Assembly: GCF_963667985.1 (NCBI RefSeq)
Contig: NZ_OY764081.1
Location: 434,001-498,000 of the forward strand
Reading direction: 5' to 3'
Length of the DNA stretch: 64,000 nucleotides
Origin: an uncultured Methanocorpusculum sp.
Lineage (GTDB): Archaea; Halobacteriota; Methanomicrobia; Methanomicrobiales; Methanocorpusculaceae
Shown here: in pieces, positions 1 through 9,261 of the stretch
Layout: the number at the start of each line of letters is the position of its first letter
Position numbering within the stretch: position 1 is the first letter of the stretch
The notes under the pieces: model-generated
What the model saw: only the letters and a program-made list of their open reading frames with translations
What the model was told of the DNA's origin: nothing
The model's database searches: none
Position numbers and translations under genes: made by a program

Positions 1-403
1 CGACACCCGGAACACGGTAAGCCATGATCAGCCGATGCATCACCCATGCATACGACAGCTCCGAGAGGGTCCCTGACCCCCCTCCGACTGCGACAACCGC
101 GTCCGTATTTGCCACGATAAAATTTCGTGCATGGTCAAGTCCGGTCGCGATCACGATATCCGTATAGGGGTTTGCCTGGGCCGGATCATTGCCGGGAAGA
201 ACCGCGATAACATCGCCTTCTCTGTATGCGGGAGATGCATGCGCCCCTCGGGACACGGCCTCCATGACGCCGCCAAGACCGCCGGACAGCACCCGATATC
301 CGTGTGAAACCAGCGCACTTCCAAGGGAAAATGCAAACAGTTTTTTCGCACATCCGGGTTCAATCGCCGCATCGCCGATAACAGAAATAACCGGTCTTCT
401 CAT
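1..403 (-). CDS. LOG-family (SLOG/Rossmann) protein, 3' end cut by window
   Basis: The frame is open from an ATG at 403 to the window edge, about 134 codons. The N-terminus has a Rossmann-like start (VISVIGDAA) followed by a glycine-rich turn (LSGGLGGVMEA), and near residue 120 a GGGSGTLSE motif. This is the variant of the PGGxGTxxE signature of the LOG / 'possible lysine decarboxylase' superfamily, and the order of motifs fits the small TIGR00725-like group. Family members bind nucleotides or hydrolyse nucleotide phosphoribosyl bonds; the substrate here cannot be told. It is divergent from the modA locus across a 137-base AT-rich spacer. Confidence 0.75.
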   Translation of the reverse strand, partial: MRRPVISVIGDAAIEPGCAKKLFAFSLGSALVSHGYRVLSGGLGGVMEAVSRGAHASPAYREGDVIAVLPGNDPAQANPYTDIVIATGLDHARNFIVANTDAVVAVGGGSGTLSELSYAWVMHRLIMAYRVPGV

Positions 404-457
404 TGTAGTACATCATACATCGTCTGATAAGATGAAGATTTACACCCAATTATTTTA

Positions 458-477
458 GTTAAATTAGTTTATTTAAC
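458..477. promoter_or_regulatory. Inverted repeat in the modA promoter region
   Basis: GTTAAAT (458-464), a six-base spacer, then ATTTAAC (471-477) form a perfect inverted repeat with 7-base arms. It lies in the AT-rich gap between the LOG gene and modA, overlapping the best TATA-like stretch (TTTATTTAA, 468-476). A strong ribosome-binding site AAGGAGGAG follows at 526-534, six bases before the modA ATG. A metal- or molybdate-responsive operator is a guess; only the symmetry is seen. Confidence 0.4.
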
Positions 478-540
478 AACGTTAATGTATTAGACCGATG
501 TTTAATACCATCCCGTGCGAAACATAAGGAGGAGTTATTC

Positions 541-1340
541 ATGAAGCGTAACAACATTTTGCTCGGAATCTCGATCATCCTCTGTGTTCTTCTCACAGTT
601 GGAATAGCAGGATGCGTCAGTCAGCCTGCAGAACAAACAGAAATCAATGTCTTCGTGGCAGCATCGCTGACCGGAGCAATGACGGAAATTGCAGACCAGT
701 TCATGGCTGAAAACCCGAACATCAAAGTCAATCTGAACTTTGCAGGCAGTTCAACCTTAAAGACACAGATCCTTGAAGGGGCAGATGCCGATATGTACAT
801 CTCAGCAAACGACAAGAACTTCGATCCGGTCGTTGAAGCAGGACTTATCACCTATAAGAAAGTTCTTCTTGAAAACAAACTCGGCATCGCAGTCCCGAAA
901 GCAAACCCGAAAGGAATCACCGATCTCGGCAGCCTGACGGGAACCGGTGTCAAACTCGTGATTGGCGATGACGCCGTGCCCTTTGGTCAGTACACGAGAA
1001 CGATCATCCAGAATTATCAAAACGACTCCCACCCGGGATATGTTGATGCATTCATGGCAAATGTTGTTACCCAGGTAGATGCAGTTACAAAAGTCAAATC
1101 TTACCTCACCCTCGGTGAAGCCGATGCCTCATCGTATACATGTCAGATATCTCAAAAGATGATCAAAATGACATAACCTTAATTGAGATTCCCGACAAAT
1201 ATAATGTAATTGCAAGCTATCCGTACGGAATCCTCAAAGCAACCACCAAACTCTCCGCAGTCCAGAAATTCGAATCCTATCTTACCGGCAGTGCCGGCAG
1301 TGCGATCCTGACAGATTACGGATTTGTACCGGTAGCATAA
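541..1340 (+). pseudogene. modA: Molybdate/tungstate-binding lipoprotein ModA, frameshifted
   Basis: Periplasmic-type oxyanion-binding protein of a molybdate ABC transporter. A hydrophobic segment ends in a lipobox-like GIAGC (Cys about residue 25), so the protein would be membrane anchored. The ASLTGAMTEI and SADMYISA-like substrate-binding segments are present. The first frame ends at 1176, but homology switches frame near 1130: ...GEADAS continues as IVYMSDI in the third frame and runs to the natural end YGFVPVA at 1340. The loss of one base after 1130 explains this exactly (a Ser codon TCN lacks its third base). Either a real null mutation or a sequencing error; the modC damage next door favours real decay. 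Confidence 0.85.
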
Positions 1341-1377
1341 AATCACGCCTATGAATCCAACTGCCAGATAACACGCA

Positions 1378-2172
1378 TTGAGTCGCATCGCGACTCAAAT
1401 TCTGACAGGAGGACTCATACTCCTTTTTCTGATATTCGTTTCCGTACCGCTCGTATCTCTTTTCACACGTGTCAGCGTCGGTGATCTGCTTTATGCCCTC
1501 ACCAGCGAGGCTGCAATAAATGCCCTGACATTAAGCGCCATCACTGCTGTGCTATCAACGATTATCGTCATCGTCTTTGGAACCCCGCTCGCCTACGTCA
1601 ATGCGAGGATACCCTACAAGGGAAGAAACGTCGTTGACACCTTAACGGATCTTCCTATAATTCTCCCTCCGACAGTCGCCGGTCTCGCCCTTCTTATGGC
1701 ATTTGGTGCAAACGGACTGTTGGGGCAGTATTTTTCGATATTTGGAATAAAGATCGCATTCACAACTACGGCGGTCGTTCTTGCCCAGATCTTTGTGGCC
1801 TCCCCGTTTTATCTCAGGCAGGCCCGCTCCAGTTTTGAAGCGATTGATGTTGAATATGAGTATGCATCCAGAACACTCGGGGCAGGGCCGCTGAAAACAC
1901 TCTTTAAAGTCACCATGCCTTTGGCTCTTGGATCGCTTCTTTCAGGAATCATCATGACGTTTGCACGGGCGCTTGGAGAATTCGGCGCAACCATGATGTT
2001 TGCCGGGAATCTGCCGGGAAAAACCCAGACCATGCCGCTTGCAATTTACAGTGAACTGCAAAGCGATCTCTCGGTTTCGGTGGCCCTTGCCATTTTACTC
2101 GTGATATTTTCATTTGGCATCATACTGATCGTAAAATATCTGGGTGCACGGGAGAAGAAAAAATATGCTTGA
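1378..2172 (+). CDS. modB: Molybdate ABC transporter permease ModB
   Basis: 264-residue integral membrane protein of the ModB/CysT permease family, with several hydrophobic spans and the EAA loop (YASRTLGAGPLKTLFKVTMP, about residues 161-180) that contacts the ATPase. The family pattern PPTVAGLALL is clear. The start is unsure: the frame begins with TTG at 1378, and an ATG at 1351 in the same frame is cut off by a TAA at 1369-1371. No good ribosome-binding site precedes the TTG. ModB may therefore be intact with a weak start, or lightly damaged like its neighbours. Confidence 0.8.
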   Translation: MSRIATQILTGGLILLFLIFVSVPLVSLFTRVSVGDLLYALTSEAAINALTLSAITAVLSTIIVIVFGTPLAYVNARIPYKGRNVVDTLTDLPIILPPTVAGLALLMAFGANGLLGQYFSIFGIKIAFTTTAVVLAQIFVASPFYLRQARSSFEAIDVEYEYASRTLGAGPLKTLFKVTMPLALGSLLSGIIMTFARALGEFGATMMFAGNLPGKTQTMPLAIYSELQSDLSVSVALAILLVIFSFGIILIVKYLGAREKKKYA

Positions 2173-2969
2173 AGCAAAGTTTACCCGGCATCTCCGTGAT
2201 TATACCATGGATGTCAATCTGACCGTTCAACCCGGAGAGACGCTTGCTCTTATCGGGGAAAATGGATCCGGCTCAAATGGGTCTTGAACAGATTGCCGAC
2301 GAACCAGTGACGCGATTATCCGGCGGCCAGCGTCAGAGAACCGCCCTGGCACGATCTCTCGCACCAAGGCCGGCACTTCTCCTCCTCGACGAACCGCTCG
2401 CCGCACTCGATGTGAAGACCCAGGAAAATATGCGCCGTGAACTTGCCTCCGTGATCCGGGCGGAAAAGATTCCCTGTATTCTTGTAACCCACTCGATCGT
2501 GGATGCCCTTTCGATCGCAGACCGCATATCGGTGATAAAACACGGGACGATCATTGCCACAGGGACGCCGGAAGAAATCGTACATGATCCGACCTATGGA
2601 TTTTCCGTCTCGGAAAATCCGAATCTGTACCGCGGTGAGATCTGTATTGGAAAATCAGGGAGGGTCTGTGTAAAGATAGGAGAGATCTACATTAGAGCAG
2701 TCACAACATTATCTGGCGTGGTGAATGTGGAGATCCGCCCGGAAGAACTGATCATCTCGCGGGAAAAATTAACATCGTCCGCTATCAACTCATTCCAGGG
2801 AACTATCACCAACATTCGTCCAAACAGCCTTGAAGTAATGGTCTATATGGATGCCGGAATCCCTCTTGCAGCAGCACTCACCCCGCAGTCGGTCGAGAGG
2901 CTTTCCCTGAAAAAGGGTGATTCGGTTTTCGTAACCTTCAAAGCAACTGCGGTTCACGTATTTGCTTAA
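2165..2969 (+). pseudogene. modC: Molybdate ABC transporter ATPase ModC, internal deletion
   Basis: The ATG at 2165 overlaps the modB end and encodes a normal beginning up to the Walker A loop (GENGSG), but the Lys-Ser/Thr of GxGKS/T is missing and the frame stops at TGA 2288-2290. The other frame resumes just before the ABC signature (LSGGQRQRTALARSL), with Walker B (LLLLDEPLAALD), the switch His and a C-terminal MOBE/Mop-like domain to 2969. About 75-90 residues between Walker A and signature, including the Q-loop, are gone, and the frame changes at about 2268-2278. The product cannot bind ATP normally. Short AAATGG copies flank the junction. Confidence 0.88.
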
Positions 2970-2979
2970 AAAAAGACGC

Positions 2980-3750
2980 CTAGATCCGGTCAAATGACCC
3001 GACACGAAGCGTTCCTTTTCCATTTCTGTGGGCAAGGTCTCCCTGAAAGACCGTGAGTCGATGACCGTCAGCAAAGGTCGTCTCGGTCTCCCGAAATGTC
3101 GGCAGGAAATCGGTCACATGCCCGTATATTGTGGCTTCTCCGGCAAACATGTCTCCGCAGGGCATCAGACAGTCGCCTTCGATCAAGAGTTTTCCCCCTT
3201 TCATATTACTGCCTGCATGAATGCCGGCATTTCCTTTTATGTGAACCAGCCCGCCGAACAGACACTCGGCACAGTAATCCCCGACATTTCCTTCTACGAG
3301 AATCTCACCGCCGCGAACCCCTTTTCTTCCGCCGCGGTATCCTGAACCACAGTAGTTGCCTGCATTCCCGTGACAGATAATGTTCCCGCCAAGCATCTCG
3401 CGGCCGAGCCAGTCTCCGGCATTTCCCTCGATCTCAATTGTGCCGCCGTTCATGAAATCACCGCAGTGCATTCCGATATCCCCTTCAACAATAATTTTCC
3501 CGTTGGTCATATACTCTCCGACACGTTTTACCTGGTGACAGTCGCCAACAAGAACTATTTCCGTTGCCGAAGGACCTGCGGCCTCACCATCGACTCTGAT
3601 ATCAAAAACGTCCGTGATGCGCTTTCGTTCATTCCCCACAAAAACGGAAACATCGATCCTCTTTGAAAGAATCTCCGGAGATATTGCTTCGGCTTCGATT
3701 GGAAGATACGGATCGACTTCCTCCCGTAGGATAAGAGTGACGCGCCTCAT
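2980..3750 (-). CDS. fwdC: Formylmethanofuran dehydrogenase subunit C
   Basis: 256 residues. Subunit of the W/Mo enzyme that fixes CO2 to methanofuran in the first step of methanogenesis. From about residue 85 it shows the repeated GGxIxIEGNAGxxxG pattern of a right-handed beta-helix, the fold shared with the C-terminal domain of glutamate synthase. The ATG at 3750 overlaps the fwdA stop by four bases (ATGA). It ends 10 bases from the converging modC remnant. No catalytic metal sits in this subunit; the catalytic B and D subunits are not in the window. Confidence 0.95.
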   Translation of the reverse strand: MRRVTLILREEVDPYLPIEAEAISPEILSKRIDVSVFVGNERKRITDVFDIRVDGEAAGPSATEIVLVGDCHQVKRVGEYMTNGKIIVEGDIGMHCGDFMNGGTIEIEGNAGDWLGREMLGGNIICHGNAGNYCGSGYRGGRKGVRGGEILVEGNVGDYCAECLFGGLVHIKGNAGIHAGSNMKGGKLLIEGDCLMPCGDMFAGEATIYGHVTDFLPTFRETETTFADGHRLTVFQGDLAHRNGKGTLRVGSFDRI

Positions 3751-5447
3751 AACGTTGTCTCCGTTTCGATTTTCATACTCTTCGTGAGATAATAGTCTTC
3801 TTCCACCGGATAATTTTCCATTCTGATCGTGTAATACCGCTCAAATGTACGAATCAACTCAGGATCTTTCGACATATCGTATTCCTTTGGAACCTTCGGG
3901 CTGCACCAGAACGTTCTGTTCTGATTATTTGCCAGGACCTGATCATCTTTCGAGATCATGACTCCGAGCTTCATCGTATACTTCGTCTGGGCAAAACCCC
4001 GTATGATTTCGGCATACTGCCGGGAGGGGTCGATCTTTTCGGGTTTTATTGGATAAATCGCGATATCTGCCTCGGCTCCCGGACCAAGATGACCCTTTCC
4101 TCTTTCAATGAGACCAAGGGCACGGGCCTGACCCGCACGCGTCATCACCGCGATTTCTTCAAAGGTCATCTCACGATCAAGCGACGGAAGAATTACACGG
4201 CTTCCTGTTTTGGGGTGGACAGTGGCAAACTCGCGGTCACGGTATTCCTTGCTCATCAGAAGTCCGATGATCTCCGGATACTTAACAAAGGGCGCACCGT
4301 TGGGATTATCCGTTGTCAGCATACACTGCCAGGGGTTTTTCACCAGAAGAGCCAGCTCAAGCCCGATCGACCACATGATGCTGTTTACCAGATTCTTACG
4401 CCGGTAAATCACCGGAATAACACCGGAAGCAGTTTCCAGCTCCACATCATGATTACTCCATTTGTCCTGATGGAGACGATACAGGTTGAATTCCATCGGA
4501 CCGTCGGCCGTCATGGTCGTGGTCCGTCCGAACATAACCTGCCCCATGTCGATTGTGACCTGAGGACGGAGATTCACCATATTTGCAACCGGTTCGGCTT
4601 TTGAGCAGAAATCGTTCCAGCCTGATCCCCCGTATGAATGGAACTGGACATGCGTGAGATAACAGGTCTGCCGTTTCTCGTTCAGATCGGGCACAAGACC
4701 CATCGTTCCAATCGTGCAGGTGAAGTTCCCCGGCTTTCCAAGATTATTGCAGTGAAGATGGACGGAATGCGGAAGACCGAGCATCTCGTTCGCCTCGATC
4801 ACTCCTTTGATATATTCGGCCGGGCTTAAATCGAAATCGGGAATGGGTTTTCTGATGCATTCCACATTCTTTCCCCAGCTCCACATTTCGGCACCAAGAG
4901 GATTGGTAAGCTTTACCCCATACCCTTTTACAGCATCAAGACGCCAGGCGATCAATGCTGCAGCCCGCTTTATGTCGCCTGCGGCAACGGCATGCATCAC
5001 GCCCCAGTCCCCATCGAACAGAGTAAGAACAAGACCATCCTGCAGAGGCGTGTGTTTGAACTCCTCATGGGTATGACGGGCTTCAAGCGGAGCCATAGCT
5101 CCTTCGGTGAGCGTTGTATACCCCATAAGAGCATACCGGTAACTGTTTCCGTAGGTTGTCGGGATGCTGTATCCGGAGACAGCCCGCATCCCCTGTCTTC
5201 GGGGAGCCCTGCCTGCCCGCATGTCCTCCGGACTCATGTACCTGCCGAAGTTCACTTTCGTTCCGCAGATATGCGTGTGGGAATCTATTCCTCCCGGGAG
5301 AGTCAGGCATCCGCCAGCATCGATGACCTCTGCTCCTTTGGGTTCCTCGTCGGTGATCCTGCCGTTTGAGACAAAGATATCCCTCAGTTCGCCGGATATT
5401 TTATTGACCGGATCGAAGACGTAGGCATTATTGATAATATAATCCAT
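3747..5447 (-). CDS. fwdA: Formylmethanofuran dehydrogenase subunit A
   Basis: 566 residues. Amidohydrolase-fold subunit that moves the formyl group onto methanofuran at a binuclear zinc centre. The metal motif GIDSHTHICG gives His57 and His59, and downstream segments carry a candidate carboxylated lysine (GYGVKLTNP) and further His ligands (VHLHCNN). Length is normal for the family. The start ATG at 5447 directly follows the ferredoxin stop (TAA at 5450-5448), so it is translated as part of the eha-ferredoxin-fwdA-fwdC run. Confidence 0.96.
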   Translation of the reverse strand: MDYIINNAYVFDPVNKISGELRDIFVSNGRITDEEPKGAEVIDAGGCLTLPGGIDSHTHICGTKVNFGRYMSPEDMRAGRAPRRQGMRAVSGYSIPTTYGNSYRYALMGYTTLTEGAMAPLEARHTHEEFKHTPLQDGLVLTLFDGDWGVMHAVAAGDIKRAAALIAWRLDAVKGYGVKLTNPLGAEMWSWGKNVECIRKPIPDFDLSPAEYIKGVIEANEMLGLPHSVHLHCNNLGKPGNFTCTIGTMGLVPDLNEKRQTCYLTHVQFHSYGGSGWNDFCSKAEPVANMVNLRPQVTIDMGQVMFGRTTTMTADGPMEFNLYRLHQDKWSNHDVELETASGVIPVIYRRKNLVNSIMWSIGLELALLVKNPWQCMLTTDNPNGAPFVKYPEIIGLLMSKEYRDREFATVHPKTGSRVILPSLDREMTFEEIAVMTRAGQARALGLIERGKGHLGPGAEADIAIYPIKPEKIDPSRQYAEIIRGFAQTKYTMKLGVMISKDDQVLANNQNRTFWCSPKVPKEYDMSKDPELIRTFERYYTIRMENYPVEEDYYLTKSMKIETETTL

Positions 5448-6044
5448 TTATCGTTCCTCCTGCAAAGCAACTACATTTCGAACTACATGGATCGCACCGT
5501 TCGGGCAGGTATCCATGCACACTTTGCACCCCTTGCATCGTTCATTGTGCTTGACCGTGTTTTTTCCGTGTTCGACACGTATCAGAACATCATCCGAAAG
5601 TGACGTGCCGCCGGCTCCCATATGCGGATCGATTTCCCGGTTCACCGGACACGCCGTCGCACAGTTTCCACAGCCCATGCATTTTTCTTTGTCGATTCTG
5701 ATGATGTATTCATGGGAAAAGGAGAGTCCCTGCTCTTTCTTGCGTGCGAGGAGATCGCCGCTTGTTAGAACACCCTCGGGACATGCTTCCACGCAGTATC
5801 CACATCGAACGCAGTGTCCCTGCGTGATCTGAGGATTCCAAACGCCTTCCGTCTGGACAACGTCGATCGCACCCGGACAGGGACAGATCATTTTACAGGC
5901 GAGACAGTGCGTGCATTCCTTTCCGGTAAGTTCGGGGAAGTCCCGGAAGTAAGTAGGTTTCGTCAGCGGAGGGGTTTTTACGGTGAAGACTGCCTTGATC
6001 CAGGACAGGCGGCAGAATTCACGGAGATAGGTAAAAAGCGTCAT
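5448..6044 (-). CDS. Four-cluster [4Fe-4S] ferredoxin of the eha operon
   Basis: 198 residues when started at the ATG at 6044, one base after the ehaO stop (6046-6048); a longer in-frame start at 6080 would overlap ehaO. Four CxxCxxCxxxCP motifs are visible: Cys44-54, 78-88, 122-132 and 170-180. A protein with four [4Fe-4S] clusters placed between the hydrogenase catalytic subunits and fwdA is the natural electron wire from Eha to formylmethanofuran dehydrogenase. It probably corresponds to one of the polyferredoxins (EhaP/EhaQ type) seen in other eha operons; the exact equivalence is inferred. Confidence 0.92.
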   Translation of the reverse strand: MTLFTYLREFCRLSWIKAVFTVKTPPLTKPTYFRDFPELTGKECTHCLACKMICPCPGAIDVVQTEGVWNPQITQGHCVRCGYCVEACPEGVLTSGDLLARKKEQGLSFSHEYIIRIDKEKCMGCGNCATACPVNREIDPHMGAGGTSLSDDVLIRVEHGKNTVKHNERCKGCKVCMDTCPNGAIHVVRNVVALQEER

Positions 6045-6045
6045 C

Positions 6046-7131
6046 TTACCGCTCCGCACAGGCAATACAGGGATCTGCACTGATGAACGTTGAGGTCACA
6101 TCAGCCGCGGATGCCAGATTTTTCATCATCGCATGGGTCGCAACTTCGATGTTTGGAATCGACGGAGTCTGAATCGAGACGAAAACCACCTGACCGGCAT
6201 CGTCGATTTCGATCTCGTAGGTGAGATCGCCTCTCGGCGCTTCAATGGTGTGTTTGATGCGGCCCGCTTTCATTTTGCCGCCGTTCCGGATCTTTCCCGG
6301 CTCAAGCGCCACGATGCCGTTTCGGATAAGAGACAGAGACTGGAAAAGTTCCTCGAATCTGAGCATGATCCTGGCATAATTGTCGCTTTCCTTCCGGGTA
6401 ATCATATGCCAGCCCATCTCCAGATACAGAGGATCATCCTTTCTGGCATCGCGGGGAAGGCCGGTTGCACGGGCGGTTGGACCAACCACGCCCGACGCCA
6501 AAGCATCTTCCATCGAAAGAACACCGATGCCTCTCGACCTAAGGCCAATCATTGGTCCGGTCTCGAACATCTTTACGAAACGTTTCAGTTCGGTCTCGAT
6601 ATGATCGGTGGCTGCAAGAATATTTGCCGCATTTTCCGCGGAAAGATCCTCACGGACGCCCCCTGGGACCACATACGCCGACATGACCCGGGTCCCGGTC
6701 ATCATTTCGATCGAATCCATGGCGGTCTCACGAAGATTCAGCAGATACATGCCGAGCGTTTCGTGCTCGATCGTGTAGCAGTATGAATAGTTTGCAAGAA
6801 GATGACTCTGAATACGATCGAGTTCATTAAGGATCAGGCGGAGAAGTTCCGCTCTTCTTGGAACACTGATCCCGCTGATTTTTTCCAGAGCTTCGACGAT
6901 CACCGTGTTGTGAACAACGGAACATATCCCGCAGACTCTTTCCGCAAGAAAGATCGTCTCCTGCCAGGGTCGCCCGATCATGATCTTTTCGATCCCTTTT
7001 TTTACGTATCCAAGTTCCACTTCGGTGGTCACGACATGCTCCCCCCGCGTTTCGCATTTGATCCTGCAGGGTTCCTTGAAACAGGGATGGATCGGGCCGA
7101 CCGGCAGGGATACATCGACGACTTTTTTCAT
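6046..7131 (-). CDS. ehaO: Energy-converting hydrogenase Eha, large [NiFe] subunit
   Basis: 361 residues, similar in size to EhaO of other methanogens. Ni-Fe ligands are intact: RVCGIC near the N-terminus (Cys67, Cys70) and DPCIAC at the very end (Cys355, Cys358). Only three residues (AER) follow the last Cys, so there is no long C-terminal maturation peptide, as is usual for Ech/Eha-type group 4 enzymes. The protein catalyses H2 oxidation coupled to ferredoxin reduction, driven by ion flow. The start overlaps the ehaN stop by four bases. Confidence 0.95.
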   Translation of the reverse strand: MKKVVDVSLPVGPIHPCFKEPCRIKCETRGEHVVTTEVELGYVKKGIEKIMIGRPWQETIFLAERVCGICSVVHNTVIVEALEKISGISVPRRAELLRLILNELDRIQSHLLANYSYCYTIEHETLGMYLLNLRETAMDSIEMMTGTRVMSAYVVPGGVREDLSAENAANILAATDHIETELKRFVKMFETGPMIGLRSRGIGVLSMEDALASGVVGPTARATGLPRDARKDDPLYLEMGWHMITRKESDNYARIMLRFEELFQSLSLIRNGIVALEPGKIRNGGKMKAGRIKHTIEAPRGDLTYEIEIDDAGQVVFVSIQTPSIPNIEVATHAMMKNLASAADVTSTFISADPCIACAER

Positions 7132-7607
7132 TTCTTCACACTCCCTTCCTTCTCTTTCTGATGGACCTCATAGTCCTTGAAGAGGATATCGGCTGCACCG
7201 AGAATCGCCGAAATAATTTCCGACGGACGCGGCGGGCACCCGGGAACCGCCGCCGTGACCGGAATATATTTGCTGACCGGCGGATCGATCAGTTTTCCAG
7301 GCCTGTTGAACACGCATCCTGAAATAGGACAGTTTCCGATCGTCACGACTGCTTTCGGCTCGGGAACACGGTCCCACAAATCCGGTAATTTATCCAACCA
7401 TTGGGGAGACATGCCGCCGGTCACAAGAATCACATCGGCTTCTCTTGGGTTGTTGTGAACATAAATACCGTACTGTTCTATATCGTATTTCGGGGCGAGA
7501 CAGGCAAGGATCTCAATATCGCAGCCGTTACAGGATCCGGTATTTACATAGCATACATGAATCGAACGCTGCCGAACGGCATTTTTGAACTGCTGTAAAA
7601 TGCTCAT
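7128..7607 (-). CDS. ehaN: Energy-converting hydrogenase Eha, small subunit
   Basis: 159 residues. NuoB/EchC-like electron-transfer subunit holding the proximal [4Fe-4S] cluster. Cluster ligands fit Cys26 and Cys29 (GSCNGC), Cys93 (IGNC) and Cys124 (PGCPPRP). The GCPP loop is the family signature. It overlaps both neighbours by four bases, which points to translational coupling with ehaM and ehaO. Confidence 0.95.
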   Translation of the reverse strand: MSILQQFKNAVRQRSIHVCYVNTGSCNGCDIEILACLAPKYDIEQYGIYVHNNPREADVILVTGGMSPQWLDKLPDLWDRVPEPKAVVTIGNCPISGCVFNRPGKLIDPPVSKYIPVTAAVPGCPPRPSEIISAILGAADILFKDYEVHQKEKEGSVKK

Positions 7608-7963
7608 GATATCTCCTCCAGAATTGCCCGGCGTATCTCGGAAAGATCGGCATCCTTTTCCATGGCCAGGGAACGGTAATGATCGGCCCGTTGCTTTGAA
7701 AGGATCCCCGTGGCTGTTGAAAGATGGGGCAGGGAAAGAACATCTCCGACCTCATCTGACTCGGCCTGTATCTCGGCCGCGTCATAACGGGGTCCGAGAT
7801 TTTCCAGTGTCATCAGATCGCACTTCTCGATCAGGATCTTCCGCATACGCTGGCGGGAAATACCAAGCCGTTTCGAAAGTGCAAGCGTCACGGCGTTCTG
7901 CCTGACCCCGTTGAGCGATGTGAGTTTCATGGGAGCGAGATCCCGTTCATAGATAAGTTTCAT
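7604..7963 (-). CDS. ehaM: Eha hydrogenase accessory subunit EhaM (DUF1959-like)
   Basis: 119 residues from the ATG at 7963 (MKLIYERD). This start overlaps the preceding gene stop as ATGA; a longer frame up to 8005 would run into the coding region of that gene. It is a soluble, charged protein without cysteines that could hold a cluster and with no membrane segment. The call rests on its position immediately before ehaN and its size, which match ehaM in known eha operons. Its job is unknown in the family. Confidence 0.75.
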   Translation of the reverse strand: MKLIYERDLAPMKLTSLNGVRQNAVTLALSKRLGISRQRMRKILIEKCDLMTLENLGPRYDAAEIQAESDEVGDVLSLPHLSTATGILSKQRADHYRSLAMEKDADLSEIRRAILEEIS

Positions 7964-8208
7964 AAAACCCCCCAGAAGCGAAGAAGCCCGTAGATGATGA
8001 AACAAAAAATCATCACCCAGATAAGGACCATCTCGCCTGTATGTTTTGCGTGGTCACTTTTCCAGACAAAAACCGTAGCGAGAGCAGCCAGTAGTATAGA
8101 GCCAAGAAGGGCTGCAGGAAGAACTGCCGGATGAAGAGACAATTCTATCAGCATCAAAATGATATAGAACGCCGCTCCGGCAACGGCAGTAAGTGGAATA
8201 TAATTCAT
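7960..8208 (-). CDS. ehaL: Eha hydrogenase small membrane subunit (EhaK/EhaL)
   Basis: 82 residues from ATG 8208 (MNYIPLTAV). Three hydrophobic stretches are separated by a short basic loop (WKSDHAKHTGE). The start overlaps the ehaJ stop. Known eha operons have two small genes, ehaK and ehaL, between ehaJ and ehaM; only one fits here, and its length matches EhaL best. A larger frame extending to 8610 is an artefact of overlap with ehaJ. Confidence 0.75.
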   Translation of the reverse strand: MNYIPLTAVAGAAFYIILMLIELSLHPAVLPAALLGSILLAALATVFVWKSDHAKHTGEMVLIWVMIFCFIIYGLLRFWGVL

Positions 8209-9062
8209 GATATCATCACCAGCCAGACGATTACTCCGTAAATACAGACAACACAGGTCCAGATCGTCTGGATAAGGACCGTGTTGTACGGAGTGAGCAT
8301 AGGGGTCGTTGCGCAGATAAACGAGACCGAAATCATCACGAGGATCATGACAATGAGGAAAAGCCACCAGGGCAGAATTCCAATGAACACGACGATGAAG
8401 AAGGAGATCAGCACGAATGTCTTTAAGGAAAGAGCAATGTTCAGAAGAGCCCGCCATCCGCCGAAATGCTCGGTCCAGTATCCCGAGACGAGCTCTTTTG
8501 CCTCGATCACGGAGAAGGGACCGTAGTGTGCCTTCGAAAGAATAATGAGATAGAGCGAGACTGCCGCGGGCAAAGCGATGCCAATAAGCGGAACGTTTGC
8601 AGCTTCCCATCCGGCAATTCCGGATATGGTGAGTGTGCCGGTGAAAAGATAGACAACCGAAACGGTGACTAGGAGCGGAAGTTCTGCGGCTGCAGACATA
8701 ACCGACCTGATCGCACCGAATTTGGTGTAGGGTGATCCTGACGAAAGACCCGTTCCGTGCTCCACGATTTTATGGAGCATGTAAAAGGCAAAGATCAGAA
8801 TCAGACTTCCGCCGATCCAGAAAACATACAGTGCTGCGGTCCATATCCCGATCGCGATCAGAACGATCGCAACATACATGACCTGACTCGCGGTCCTTGG
8901 GATCCACGTCTGTTTGAAGGAGAACTTCAGGGTATGAAGGATCTCCTGCCAGATCGGGGGCCCCGGACGTTTCTGAATCCGTGCGATGACCTTTCGGTGG
9001 ATTCCGTGGAGAAGAAGACCGAAGAAGACCGCAAAGATCAGGAAAAGAATGAACTCGATCAT
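8205..9062 (-). CDS. ehaJ: Eha hydrogenase NuoH-like membrane subunit
   Basis: 285 residues from ATG 9062 (MIEFILFLIF). The frame extends to 9116, but the upstream part overlaps ehaI. It is a multi-span membrane protein of the NuoH/EchB family, the module that joins the hydrogenase arm to the ion-translocating arm. Family-type features include the conserved cytoplasmic segment around residues 30-50 (RIQKRPGPPIWQ) and an acidic loop (VIEAKELVSGY). Confidence 0.92.
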   Translation of the reverse strand: MIEFILFLIFAVFFGLLLHGIHRKVIARIQKRPGPPIWQEILHTLKFSFKQTWIPRTASQVMYVAIVLIAIGIWTAALYVFWIGGSLILIFAFYMLHKIVEHGTGLSSGSPYTKFGAIRSVMSAAAELPLLVTVSVVYLFTGTLTISGIAGWEAANVPLIGIALPAAVSLYLIILSKAHYGPFSVIEAKELVSGYWTEHFGGWRALLNIALSLKTFVLISFFIVVFIGILPWWLFLIVMILVMISVSFICATTPMLTPYNTVLIQTIWTCVVCIYGVIVWLVMIS

Positions 9063-9063
9063 G

Positions 9064-9261
9064 TCAGTACCCCACAAACGGAATATCTCCGTCTTTTGAA
9101 CCGGTGGTACATGCAAGAACCACGGAGATCAAAAACCCGGGCACCGATACGATCAACAGAAGAATCCAGTACGGATTTCCGTCGACAAGCACTGACGAAA
9201 CGACGGCAACGCAGGCAAAGAGGACTGCAAGTAGGATGTATGCTGGTTTTTTCATAATCAC
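9064..9261 (-). CDS. ehaI: Eha hydrogenase small membrane subunit EhaI
   Basis: 65 residues (or 63 from the second ATG at 9255). Two hydrophobic segments with a short polar tail. It overlaps the end of ehaH and stops one base before the ehaJ start. The assignment rests on order (H-I-J), size and membrane character; the sequence alone would not be diagnostic. Confidence 0.75.
   Translation of the reverse strand: MIMKKPAYILLAVLFACVAVVSSVLVDGNPYWILLLIVSVPGFLISVVLACTTGSKDGDIPFVGY

Noticed and set aside
7960..8610. A 216-codon frame upstream of ehaM as one protein
   Set aside because: Its first 134 codons overlap ehaJ in another frame; only the last 82 codons, starting at 8208, fit an eha membrane subunit.
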